Of a stretch of DNA of 64,000 nucleotides, positions 10,926-21,460 are shown one piece after another. The position numbers and the translations under genes were made by a program. The stretch is from the NCBI GenBank assembly GCA_029378245.1, contig JARKIF010000006.1, forward strand, positions 434,001 through 498,000, written 5' to 3'. This DNA is from Roridomyces roridus (taxonomy: Eukaryota > Basidiomycota > Agaricomycetes > Agaricales > Mycenaceae). The notes under the pieces are model-generated. The model had not been told where the DNA came from. It ran no database searches and saw nothing but the letters and a program-made list of their open reading frames with translations. Within the stretch, counting starts at the first letter, position 1. Each line of letters opens with the position of its first letter.

Positions 10926-11880
10926 CCCAGTGAAAAGTCAATGTGATCGCTAGGGTTAGAATGGGATGAAATGCGGTCGGTGACAGCAGGTGACAGCTAA
11001 CGGCGTTTCATCGCGAAGGAAAGCAATCCATCTGAGAATCGTACCAGATTCCGCTACTAACGGGCTTCGAAAGGGATGGAATGTGAAGCGTCGCTTACAA
11101 CGCGCTAAGCGCTGCCAACCTGGTGTTCAAAAGATTTCGTTGGGGTTCGTTGGGGTTCTCTCCCCAGTCAATAAAAGGGGTCAGAAGTAGTCGAAAAAAC
11201 TTGCCACGGCCCCCGCTCCGTTTTCTTACTTGCTAGCTCTGCTTATTTACTTCCTGGTGTCTATTCTTAACTACATTTTACTGACTGCTTGTGAACGACT
11301 TGAAGATGACTTGGCTTAAATCAGGTGGGCTTAATAATATTGGGCGCTGGAGGACTCGAACGGGCAACCTACGCGCGAGAGAAAACTTAGAATCCGACGA
11401 GACTTACCTCTGAACAAACTGGACAATTCTTGCTTCCCAAACTTTCACTTCCAGAGGTGGTATTCCGTGTGCAATTGACCATCTGAAATTCTGCAAGGCA
11501 GCCCTCAGCACCTCTCATACATGTCCTTCGGTGGTACTTCCGGGCAAAAAACAACAGTATTCAGCAACATGCATTGTGAATGAGTGAAGCTTGCCTGCAC
11601 ATGGTTCCGTTGCTTGTCCACTGCAGTCAGATGGGCACAATCCGTCTTTTGAAGAATTTGAAGGGTAGAGGACGAATGGCATCTTGCCATTTGCGCGTTG
11701 CGATCGTTGCGAAACGGGTGGCACGAAGAGTGGATGTAAAGGGATCGTTTGGGATTGTTCACACACCTGCTGATGGGTACCCACATTTCATCTCAAACGA
11801 TCCCGAATCATGGACTCTCGGCTATCCGACCGCATTTCATCCCATTCTAACCCTAGCGATCACATTGACTTTTCACTGGG
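10926..11880. mobile_element. non-autonomous DNA transposon (955 bp), hAT/KDZ-like
   Basis: Two perfect 55-bp terminal inverted repeats, 10926-10980 and 11826-11880, both begin CCCAGTGAAAAGTCAATGTG when read inward. They are flanked by the direct repeat GGTGAGA (10919-10925 and 11881-11887). This extends to 8 bp (GGGTGAGA) if the outermost G of the right end is assigned to the duplication. The interior has no transposase-like frame, so it would need an enzyme from elsewhere. A 7-8 bp target duplication and a CAGTG-type end suggest hAT or a KDZ-type superfamily, but I cannot decide from ends alone. The TIR identity suggests recent activity. A degenerate tRNA-like arm is present near 11340-11370. 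Confidence 0.88.
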
Positions 11881-12042
11881 GGTGAGATGCCATCGCGAGG
11901 ATACAGAGTCCAGACGCCCTTCGTACAACTTACAGGTCCAGACATCTGACATTGATCTGACACTGATCATCTGTCAATGCGGCCCTTCGGACAAACCGGC
12001 TGTGCCTTTCTTCCTCCCCTTCCACCGCGCGGGACGCCCGCC

Positions 12043-13517
12043 ATGAGCGTTGTCATCGTCGACGACCGTGACCCTCGCATTCAATATAGCCCGTCCACTG
12101 GCTGGAAGCAGGGCTCTCATTTCGAGCAGTACCTGACCACCACGACGGTCGCGACCGGCACTGCCATTGATCAGACGGCGACCTTTTCTTTTCAAGGTGC
12201 GCAACGTGGCCATTTTGAGTGCAGCATACTGAGTCTTGGGCCGGTCATTAGGGACTTCTCTCGCGGTCTATGGGACGGTCACTCAAGGGAGGTCGACCAT
12301 GTCGTTCTCCCTGGACCAGGGAGTGCCCTCGGTATTCGATGCCTCATTTTCGAGCTCCGGCACTGTCCATCACAAACTTCTCTTCGCGTCTGGCACCCTC
12401 ACGGACGGCCAACACACCCTTGTTATGACGCAGACATCCGGTACCAACTCCATCTTCCTGGACTATCTCCTATCCAATATGACATTGTCTGCGGGAAACA
12501 CACTCTTTTTCGACGACAGCGACACTCGATTGGAGTATTCACCGGGCTGGAACGTGGCCCCCGGCTCTGAACAGTATCTTCAGAATACGGCGCGCAGTTG
12601 TGGGTTAGACCAGTGTACGGTGGCTTTGGATTTCGAAGGTGCGTGTCTATCCGTTTCAGTTGTCCTCATCTGAACTCACCGGAAGGCAATTCGCTCACTG
12701 TGTACGGTGACTTTGCTGAAGTAAACGTCACCACCACTCCTCCGAGTTTCAACGCATCTATCACTGTCGACGATGGCCCACCGACACCCATACAGTTCTC
12801 TGTTCCATTCGGCAAGCCGCAACCGACCTCCAACTTCGCGATCTACAGCACCCAATTAACGCCGGGGTCCCACCGAGCCGTCCTCACTACCCACCAAACC
12901 GACCAATTCCTGCTCGACTATTTCGTCGCCGAGGTTCCCGCGGCTCCGGCTGTACCCACTACGAGCCCAAGTACCAGCATCCAACCCACCGGAAGCGCCA
13001 GTGGACTCCCAGACACCCATTCACCTTCCCCGTCGCGCTCGAGCTTGAAGGATCTGGGAAGCTCGAAAGTACCGGTGGGAGCCATAGTCGGAATCGCCGT
13101 CGGCGGTCTGGTGTTCTTGATCGTGCTGTTGGTCGCAATGCTGCTTTGGAGACGGAGAGCGAGACGGCTGGATGAAGACGGTGCCATCAGACACGGTGAG
13201 CATGACACTTGCATATTGCACCCCTTCCTTAATGCTTGCTTGCTTCGAAATCATCTATCATGTCACCCGCGGGACGTTCGCTCATCTATTTCACAGATCC
13301 TTCAATGTCTGTCGGACAGGAATCGTTCAGCGCTCTAGCCCCACCGTCATTGTACCAACCGTCCCGCCCGCTGAGCTCTTTCAGCGTGGCGAGTTTGGCG
13401 ACGTACGTGGAACCTTCTGTGGACGGGTCGATTTCGGAGAAGGATGGACCTGTCAATATCGAGGCGCGCAAAGGCCGGCCTGCGTCGAGGTATTTGTATT
13501 ATGAGTCTGACAGTTAA
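12043..13517 (+). CDS. single-pass membrane protein with two lectin-like repeats
   Basis: Four exons (12043-12196, 12252-12638, 12686-13195, 13297-13517) encode an extracellular region with two similar modules. Each module opens with a D-D-x-D motif followed by a GW-containing strand (VDDRDPRIQYSPSTGW and FDDSDTRLEYSPGWN) and later has a TSLAVYGTV or NSLTVYGDF strand. A Ser/Thr/Pro-rich stalk follows, then one TM helix (VGAIVGIAVGGLVFLIVLLV), a basic stop-transfer (WRRRARR) and a cytoplasmic tail ending RYLYYESDS. This architecture is common among uncharacterised Agaricomycete surface proteins, with jelly-roll, probably carbohydrate- or surface-sensing, ectodomains. There is no cleavable signal peptide; the N-terminus starts directly with the first module. 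Function is unknown. Confidence 0.85.
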
Positions 13518-14223
13518 TTAGTAGGGGCCTCGGGTTGGTTCGTTGTGTTATCTTTATGGCTCCGCGAGTTCGGAAGCACTTACATATGTTCGCAATTAAT
13601 TCATACACGGTTAATTCTTATATCTTTGGAGTGCGAACGGGTATATATCCCTCCTCAATGCATCCCGGCCCGCACACCGTGAGTCAATATATCCATCTCC
13701 TCTTTGGACAACATCCCCTTTTCGGTGTCGATGGTAGCGCTGCCCTTCGCGTGCTCAAGCTCAGGTTCAAACGTTCAAGTTGCACGCCGACACACCGAGT
13801 ATCCCGTTCTCGCCATCTCAAAAGTCACCTCAATTTGTGGGATGCCCTGGGAACGTATTGAATCGGGGCTCATCCACTACTCAAAGCTCGCTTGATCACT
13901 GAAAAATTTCAAGAAAAAAGAAAGTCAAAGTTGTCGGATTTGAACCTGCGACGTCCGCCCCGACTCCGCGCGCCGCCCGGCCGTTAGAGGGTTTTCTGCG
14001 ACTGCGTGTAACGAAGAAGCATTGACACACCCGTATCGTCGAACGTACTAGGGTCTGCTTCGAGACTACCGCCTTGCAATTGCACTTGGGACAATCTTCC
14101 TTCCTTCCACGGTTGTTCTACTCTGGTTTGAGTCCGGAATCCGGATCCACTCTGGGTTGACAGTATTTGATATGCGCACTTGGGACATATCTTTCTTCCT
14201 TCCTTCCTACATATACACTTTAT
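13518..14223. other. intergenic with Hsp70 relic and tRNA-like fragment
   Basis: Apart from the Hsp70 relic listed separately, 13927-13990 on the minus strand has a B-box match (GGTTCAAATCC) followed by a T-run, but no matching acceptor stem. 13880-13915 repeats the short AAGCTCGCTTGATCACTGA sequence seen near 8140. Confidence 0.5.
13665..13875 (-). pseudogene. Hsp70-like C-terminal fragment
   Basis: The minus-strand translation gives [35 protein letters not shown] and THGVRAG, followed shortly by a stop. This is clearly the same segment as the end of the Hsp70-like gene at 21461 ([40 protein letters not shown]). It is frameshifted in the middle and lacks everything upstream. It keeps the same early stop after VRAG, so the missing lid domain is ancestral to both copies. 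Confidence 0.85.
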
Positions 14224-16263
14224 CTACACCCATGACCCCCGAGACATTAACAACATATCCTCACTTCCCTTTGCCAGATCAGCCAATTTCCTTTGGATTT
14301 CCGCTGCATGATGGTCTGCGAGGATCTTTCAAAGAGAATGCAAGCCTTTTCCCAAAGTTTCTCAGCTTGGTCCATTCTTCTTGCCCTCATGGCTAATTCA
14401 CCCAACCGTGCCATGCATTCAGCCCTGCTGCAGTGAACATCCATTAGAGTAAAACCCTCCAGGGCTACTTGGAACAAGGTTTCCGCAGATTCATAATGAT
14501 TCTCAGAGAGAAGCACATCCCCGAACAGCGGAGTGCTTTGTGGATATCCAGTTTGCTTTTATGCTTGACAGAAAGGACAAGATAAATGACAGTGTATCTC
14601 GATGCCCAGGGCAGATCAATGTAATTCCACAGTGTGGTGTCCGCCAATCTTTCCAGCACATAAAACATCAGTTCTGCACTCTGGGACCATGATGCCTGTA
14701 AGCATTCTTCAAACATGGTCTTGGCCTGGATCCAATTATTTTGTCTAAGTTGTAGGCTCGCAAGAACTGCCTGACAAAGATGCAACCCGAGCTGGGATTG
14801 AACCTCACTGAAGTATTTTTGAGCAGTGGCAATATGGAGTTCTACATCAGCTTCCTCAAGGTTCCCGATTTCGACAGCAATTTGAGCAACATTGAGGGCA
14901 GCATAAGCATGATTTTCCTCGTCCACATTGTTAAGCATGAGTGGAATAAACACATTTCGTGCCTTCAGATATTCCGATTGCAAGCGGTATATTTCCCCTT
15001 CTGCCTGTAGGCTACAGAGATAGTATGCCCTATTTGGTCCACATAGTTCTGAGTTCTGCCTGGCTCCTTGTAGATCAGAAACAGCCTGATTATAGTCTCC
15101 TAATCCCTGAGAGCATTGACCAGAGTAACCCAGTGCATCTGCTTCAGCGCTCAGGTTTCCAGATATGTTGGCAAGTCTCTGGGCTTCTTGTGCATTGATT
15201 TTGCCTACATCATATTGACCACATCTCCAATGTATGTTGGCAATTGATCCAAGAGCTTCCGCCCATGCAACAAGGTCCCCTGCCATTTTTGCAGTTGCTA
15301 CAGCCTTCTGAAACCAAGCCATTGCCTGTTTGAAACCATCATCATTATGCCGGCAGTAATATGAACCAAGGGCATGATAAAGTGAGGCTGGTGGTTGAGT
15401 ACAATTACAAGTCGCGTAAGAGAGAGCATGAGTTGAAAAAAAGAAAGACTTACATTCAACTCCAGGATCATTGAAACACCGCAGACAATCTAGAGCTTGT
15501 GCAATCAGACTTTGTGGTGACTGCATTGCCTGGTCTGTTCCCCATTGAAATACAGTGGTGATGTATCCCACCTGAATTTTGTGATCAGGTTGTTGGGACA
15601 ACAGTTGCTGAATTTTCTCCATCATTTTCAACTGCTCATATCGGGGTATGACCCAATATTGAATGAGCAAAAGGGTGCATTTGAGATGCCGCTTTCAATC
15701 TGGATTTCCTGCGTCCAGTCCCAACCATACCAACTTTTTGATATTCCCAGCATTCTGGTGAATGTCTGGAAAAACTGTTTTTGCCTCTGAAAATCCACGA
15801 TATTGTTCAAACATATTGAATGGACCATGGAACAGATGATGCTGAATTGGCCTTGCCAGTTGGTGTGAAATTGGATGGAAATGGTGCATGTGCTCTTGAA
15901 TAGGAACCAGGGATTTGAGTCTCCCTCTTGCACTGATGTATGCCAGTGATGTTGCCGATAAAGCAGCTCTACATGACCACACATCATGAGGAAATCCAAT
16001 TTCTTGGAGTTGGCTATATGATAGTCCATCTGGAAGGACTGACAAAAGACTCAATAGGTCCATTGTACCTGGTACTCCGGTGAAGCGGGGGCTCATAAGT
16101 GAGCTGTTGATGGACATATCCAGATTTGATCCTCGGTCATATCCTCTGGAGAGAAAAGTAGTGTGCTCCACCTCCCATTGTGATAACACACTGGGGCATC
16201 CATCACAATCTACTAGGTGTGCTATGAGATCAATGGCAAGAGGCATATTGCCTGTTCTCTATG

Positions 16264-16937
16264 AGGTCATTTATCACAAAAAGATAAAAGGTTTCAAAAC
16301 CGTGCTTTGTATGTGAGATTTCTGCCCGAATCCCGAGGTTGAGCTCCACCGAACGTGTTTCCCAGCCAAGAATGATGATTTGAGGCATGGTTGAGTTTTG
16401 TGGTTTGAGGTTTGTGATCTCAGTTTGAACCTTTGCTCATCCTCAAAAATAGTGTTCTCTACTGTGGAACGTGGTATTAGACACTCGGATCAATGCCATC
16501 ATCCACGGCTAGGTGTGATGCCGATGTCGGGGAAACCGACTCGGGACGTAGTGCAGTGAATTCGAGGGAGTGAATGCATGAGCGGACAAATTTCAGGGCA
16601 AGTGTGCTGAGGTGAGCCCGTTTTTTTTCCTCTGAAAATGCCTCTAGATTCCAAGTAACTCTCAGCAGCCTTGATCAGCAAAAATGGTGAATTGATTTGA
16701 CTTCTGTCACTGATGGCATCCTAAGGATCACCTCGCACTGATCCAGGTATTTGGCGTGTGTCCTGCCCATTTTTTCAAGGGAGTCCGGGGGATAAAATGA
16801 TCCGGGAAACCATGTAGTTCAAAGCTTAAAGCTCATCCTGATCTGGAACCACAAACCATCATCGCCAAATGTCCGAAATCACAACACTCAAAGCTAGTAC
16901 GTGAGACACGTCTTATTTGGTGAAAATTGCTTTTATA
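16264..16937. mobile_element. 674-bp insertion in the NLR, unclassified
   Basis: The NLR frame breaks off after VNKVLH and resumes at TGNMPLAIDL. The intervening sequence is flanked by imperfect direct repeats: GTTCTATG at 16938-16945 and GTTCTCTATG at 16254-16263. Removing the insert with one flank restores a continuous frame (VLHRTGNMPLA). I found no convincing terminal inverted repeats and no coding capacity, so the class is open. A very long intron is the alternative, but other introns here are about 50 nt. Confidence 0.6.
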
Positions 16938-18253
16938 GTTCTATGCAGAACCTTGTTGACTTCCATTGGATCATGAATGTCATCAGCAATATCTATGAAC
17001 ATCTGTTGAGCTGCAGAATCTGACAGGCGCTCCAGAGGTTTAAGGAATGGCCTTGTCCAGTAGACCTTGCCAGGTCTTTCTGCACCTCGCATTGTGATCT
17101 GTGGTTGGTTATTAGCACAAGTTTGATTTTTGAGTTGTTGGAAGAGGATTTCTCACAATCAATGAAACATGGTCTATCTCAGTCAGAAGTGCCAGGAATT
17201 CTTCAACACCAGTCCGCACAGAAAGTGCATCCCATGCAGTTTCCAGGTTGTCCAAGATGAGAAGAGACCTTGGTTGTTTCTTCAAAGCTTGTATGACACT
17301 TTTGATTGGACTGTTTCCTGCTTTGAGACCAAGATGAGCCTCAATGAGGGCAGCTATGCCAGAACCTGTGGTGATACATTCACACGGAATGAACCACCGT
17401 TGAGTATATAAATCAACCACCCTGTGATCATGCAGAGCTGCTGTTGCAAGTGTTGTCTTTCCTATCCCACCTGGACCCAGGATTGCGATCCGTGCAGGAT
17501 TTACCACCTGAGACAACATAATGATGATGTTCGCAAGCTCTGAGTCTCGGCCTCGGAATATTTTGGGTTTGGCAGGCAGAATTGAGGTAGAATTGCAACT
17601 GTGACCAGTCATCATGAATGAGTGGACTCAGTGGAGGGATCATGTCAGATGAATTTACCTTGAAATTGAACCCTGCATTGTACTTGGATAGACCTGTAAA
17701 GAGTTGCAGATTGCATCATTACTGGGAGCTAGCCTCAAACCAAAGATGAGTTATCCGACTCCATTCCTTGGTGAGACATGTTTTCAATAATGTCAAGCAA
17801 TTCCTGGTGTTTTCGCCCAGAAGTTGCCTTGATCTCCTGACTTGATTCCTGGGTCACGGCTTGAGATTCAATCTGAGTGATATAAATGAGATTCAATGTC
17901 TGAGATCAAATTGATCAATCACCTTGAACACAGTCAGCGCATCCGCCATCCCTGTGTAGCATTTTTTCAGCAGAGCCTTCAGCTCATTTTGCTGAAACCA
18001 TTGCTTGACCAGGTTTGCTTGTTGCTGGTCTTCAAGAAATGCATGTATGTGGTGCAGTGTCCTGAAGCAACATATGTAAGAGAAGAAAGAAAAACTCGGC
18101 CAATTGTAATGTTTACTTCATGAAAGTTCCAATGTGATCCAGAGTTGCCACAGGCAAGCTTGCTGGAGTGTTTGAGGTGAGGAAAAGTGAGGCGATAGCA
18201 TAAAGGACTTGATGGATATTTTCCATCAGTCCGATACAATGTTCTTTGTTTTT

Positions 18254-18430
18254 CTTAACCAAACTTTCCGGACCCCTTTCGTTGGAGCAATTTTGAACAC
18301 CACATCATCTTTGATATCTGTGAACATTGACCAAGTAATTGCCGTAATTCCTTACCACAACTTTTGATATCAAAGATGATGTGGTGTTCAAAATTGCTCC
18401 AACGAAAGGGGTCCGGAAAGTTTGGTTAAG
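18254..18430. repeat. perfect 65-bp inverted duplication of NLR coding sequence
   Basis: Arms 18254-18318 and 18366-18430 are exact reverse complements, separated by 47 nt. Read on the minus strand, the upstream arm (18430 to 18366) is the genuine NLR exon segment (LNQTFRTPFVGAILNTTSSL). The second arm is the same sequence flipped, placed directly before the exon that continues with KKNKEHCIGL. Transcription of the NLR would therefore give a 65-bp perfect stem with a 47-nt loop. Confidence 0.95.
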
Positions 18431-19020
18431 TTCTTCGAGAAGAGCAACAGCTGGTTCAAGACAGCTTATGATGGTGGTGAGCCAAGGGGCACCAAAGATA
18501 AGAGATCAGCACATCACCTCGAATTTCTTTTTTCAGCCAAATTGGCAGACCCTCCCCCCCTCTATAAAAGGAAATTTCCTTTTTGGGATGCATCAAATGA
18601 CATTATTTTGGGTATTTTGCCCCCCCTGCTGCCTGTACATGCCTCCCAAGGGCTTCCAGTCCATTCTATCAGCTCTGGAGCCCAAAATCGGGGTTTTCCG
18701 TCGAAATTCTGAGTTGGCAAAGGTCCGCATGTGACCGGAGCACGTGACTAATCGGACATGTGACCAAGTCGAGCCCATGTACTGAAAAAATTGAGAAAGT
18801 TCACTGGGGCTCTATTAAGTGGCCTACTATGCAAACAGAGCCTTTCCAGTGTCTGCAGAAATTTGGTACAAAACTTTTTTTTTTCAGCCCTTGGAGGGAC
18901 CCCCCCCCCCCTCCCCTCCTATAATAGGAAATTTCTTATCTTTGGTGCCCCTTGTGGTGAGCTGAATTGCAGTGTTGTTGGGCAAGTGGGGCATCTTGGA
19001 ATTAACAGGAGATGTGTCAA
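18431..19020. other. NLR upstream region with repeated and inverted motifs
   Basis: Two direct, diverged copies of one sequence lie near 18525-18590 and 18870-18940: a T-run and CAG, a C-run, then TATAAAAGGAAATTTC or TATAATAGGAAATTTC. Separately, AAGGGGCACCAAAGATAAG (about 18484-18502) is repeated in inverted orientation at about 18935-18955. Three CATGTGACC/CACGTGACT-like E-box motifs occur at 18728-18766. No gene is seen. Confidence 0.55.
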
Positions 19021-19484
19021 CGACAGCGTCTAGGCCGGCTTGCCGGGTGATCGGATCAGACGCGGAACGGCGTGGGTGACACGGCCGGGTACGACGAGAA
19101 GGTCGGCGAGCTCGAGAACGTCGAGAGGAGACGAGTCGAGCACAACGAGACGAGTTGAGTCTCGGCGAATAGGCGAGTCGGGTTGTGTCCGTGAGGGAAG
19201 GGAACGTTGAAACGGTGCACCAACGTGCAGCAGTGAAATCGGACTAATCAACGAGCTAGACAATGTCAAGCTCTCAAATCCAAAACCAACTACCACTAAT
19301 CAATGCCGTGTGTGTGTGTTCGGGGAGGTGGGTCAGGTGTATCGACCGTCAATTCAAATCACACAAGGATATTCCGAGCAGGTAAAACCAATGTATTTTA
19401 TAGCGTAGAGCTACTACCGCAATCAACCACCAAAGTTGGGCTCTCGTGACCTTGCCGTAGGTATTCAACTAATTCACACAGAGG

Positions 19485-19725
19485 ACTTCAGGATATATAC
19501 AGCTCGGTCTTTCGACTTCAGGACGTCCACAGCTCGGTCATATGCAACCAATCGAATTTAACCACACCGAATTCCAGTAACCTCAGAGAACCCACAGCTC
19601 AGCCCAACCTGAATGGACCTCAGGGCGCTCACAGCTCAGCGCTGGAGAACGGTCGAACTCAAAAAGGACTTCAGGGCACGCGCAGTCAAGCCGACGTTGC
19701 AATAATCCCACAGCTCAGTCAAAAT
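19485..19725. repeat. degenerate short tandem repeats (ACAGCTC units)
   Basis: ACAGCTC-G/A-G-T/C motifs recur at about 19499, 19529, 19593, 19631 and 19709. Each is preceded 10-15 bp upstream by CTTCAGG, CCTCAGG or CTCAGAG. Unit length is about 30-40 bp and the array is strongly diverged. Confidence 0.6.
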
Positions 19726-20700
19726 GAAGTTCGGTCGTATGTTATGCCAACAGAGGGGAGGGGGATTCACTGTCCTACACTAATTTACATGCCCTCTAAT
19801 ATACTGACTACGGCTTGTAATTGTTCCGTGTTTAACATCAACTTGATCTACTATCATACTCTAAAGCGCCGCCGGGGGAGGTCTCTTTGATCTGTATCCT
19901 GACTCTGCCGTGTAATGGCCGAGTAACCTTCTGAACATTCTGGCAGACTAAACCCGCCGGCAGTGGCTTTTCATATTCCTATCAGCACTGCCGGTCATGC
20001 CGAGCGTGTGAACTCGATGTGAACCACCGGCGGTCATGCCCATGGCATTCATTGTGCTTCCGAGACATTCCGAGTAATTTCCGAGATGTCATGATTCCTA
20101 TCCAAGTGACTGAGTTCAACTCGTGCGTAGTTCATGTAAATTCCAGTTGAACCATGGGTATCCCTTTAGCAAATGCAGCATAGAATTCCTTCCAATGTCC
20201 CAATATGTTGAATGGCCCCGCGCCGTTGCATGTACTCGAACTCGGCGGCATGGCGGCCGAGCTGTCATGATACTTGCATAGTAGCCGTGATATGTGTGTG
20301 AATAATGATGGGCGGCATTCAAACGCGTCGGCGGCCTTAGTGCGCGATCCTGGGAGCGATCCGCACTCTCTGATCTCCTTATTCACTGGTTTAATCAACC
20401 GATTAGATTGAAAGGTCACATGAATTCGATTTATTTCAGCCGTGGTTGAATCCACGACTCATCAACGTAACCCGTAAGCCAAAGTAGCGCTGGAGATTAG
20501 ACGAGGTAGAATCTACTGTACATGAGATTCTACCCAAGTATAAATACTAAATCCCTCAGGAGCGTTCTCCTGTACGATCGGTCCCTGACCCTTAATTACC
20601 CCTACGCGGCTCCTCTCTTAATAGAGTTAAGTGGAGCGTCCCCTGTAACCCTATAGGTTACCCCTCCTTGGCATGATCACTGGATCATGCCGAGAATGTT

Positions 20701-20907
20701 GTGTGACTGTGTTTGAACCCCTCGTCGAATTCTAACACGGCGCGTCGGGTTCTGTCCTAGCAGCCCTTCCCGCGCTGGACAAGTACTGTTGTCCTATCGT
20801 TCGTGTGTGACTGTGTTTGAACCCCTCGTCGGGTTCTAACACGGCGCGTCGGATTCTGTCCTAGCAACCCTTCCCGCGCTGGACAAGTACTGTTGTCCTA
20901 TCGTTCG
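20701..20907. repeat. 104-bp tandem duplication
   Basis: Units 20701-20804 and 20805-20907 begin GTGTGACTGTGTTTGAACCC and end CCTATCGTTCG. They differ at about four positions. Each carries an internal GGACAA...TTGTCC dyad. Confidence 0.9.
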
Positions 20908-21460
20908 AGTGACAGCGTTGTCCTCCTTACTCGGGCGGGTGACATCCCTCTCGAGGGACTTGTCGTGCGTAGACCGAGTGTACGTTTGTTGATAACAACG
21001 GATCTTCTGATCCGTAACTGATGGCGGTGATGGCGGTGATGGCGCATCAGCGGATCCGTCGGCAAGCGCTGGTTTCATGACAAGATGCATACAGGCTTAT
21101 ATACCACCGGTGAGATAGCACATAGGTTCATTGCAACCATGTTTAATTTGAACTCCGAGTCGTCCGTGGATCAAACCGGAAGGTACCAGCCCTGTTACTC
21201 TGTTCAACGCCGAATTTACAACCAGGTGGTGTAGTTGGCGGTTGTCCCCGGTCGACTGGGGTTTGACAGAGTAGGGGATCAGTCATGATGCATGATTGTA
21301 CATAATTCTCAGAGTCGTGTTGGAGAAACCAGAGTTCGTTGAGCTGTTTCCTCACCATATTTGGTTTTCTGCACGGATGTAGCACATAATTGTGTGATCT
21401 GAAGTAGGCTACAACCACTGGTTGCGCGTAATCAAATATGCTCCCGTTTCGTTACATATC

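Larger units (their letters stand above)
14224..18480 (-). pseudogene. NLR-type STAND protein (NB-ARC plus TPR), decayed
   Basis: In N to C order on the minus strand: an alpha-helical N-terminal domain (LEPAVALLEELNQTF, then KKNKEHCIGLMENIHQVLYA, HHIHAFLEDQQQANLVKQWF), an NB-ARC/NACHT ATPase with a P-loop (ILGPGGIGKTTLA) and Walker B (RSLLILDNLETAWD), a helical ARM region (NMPLAIDLIAHLVDCDGCP, GYDRGSNLDMSI, LSLLSVLPDGLS), then a TPR array (14465-15670). Proteins of this build act as fungal non-self or stress sensors. This copy is broken in several places: an inverted duplication of coding sequence at the N-terminus (18254-18430), a 674-bp insertion (16264-16937), an in-frame TGA after GLDAGNPD (about 15692), and frameshifts near 14520 and 14330. 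It is more AT-rich than its neighbours. Confidence 0.85.
19021..21460. other. repeat-rich non-coding block, probably degraded retroelement
   Basis: No intact frame is seen. The block holds a degenerate ACAGCTC repeat array (19485-19725), and a promoter-like stretch (GTATAAATACTAAATCCC, from 20538). It also has two short hairpins (GTAACC/GGTTAC at 20645-20661 and GGCATGATC/GATCATGCC at 20670-20691), and a 104-bp tandem duplication (20701-20907). A TATA-containing stretch near 21090-21110 is readable on the minus strand. Together these look like pieces of an LTR and leader of a retroelement, but I could not define ends. Confidence 0.4.

Noticed and set aside
11340..11400. Possible tRNA on the minus strand (GCCCGTTCGAGTCC arm, end CAGCGCC)
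   Set aside because: Only the T arm and 3' acceptor strand are visible. No partner acceptor strand or D arm, and it lies inside a DNA transposon.
13927..13990. Possible tRNA with GGTTCAAATCC and a downstream T-run on the minus strand
   Set aside because: The B-box and terminator look good, but the 5' half does not pair with the 3' acceptor strand and no anticodon arm can be placed.
14224..18480. Calling the NLR an intact gene with unusual introns
   Set aside because: An in-frame stop, at least two one-base frame changes in the TPR part, a 674-bp interruption and an inverted coding duplication cannot all be explained by splicing.
18896..18912. Long C-run next to a T-run as a possible replication or telomere-like signal
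   Set aside because: It is part of a repeated promoter-like motif (also near 18550) and has no telomere repeat unit.
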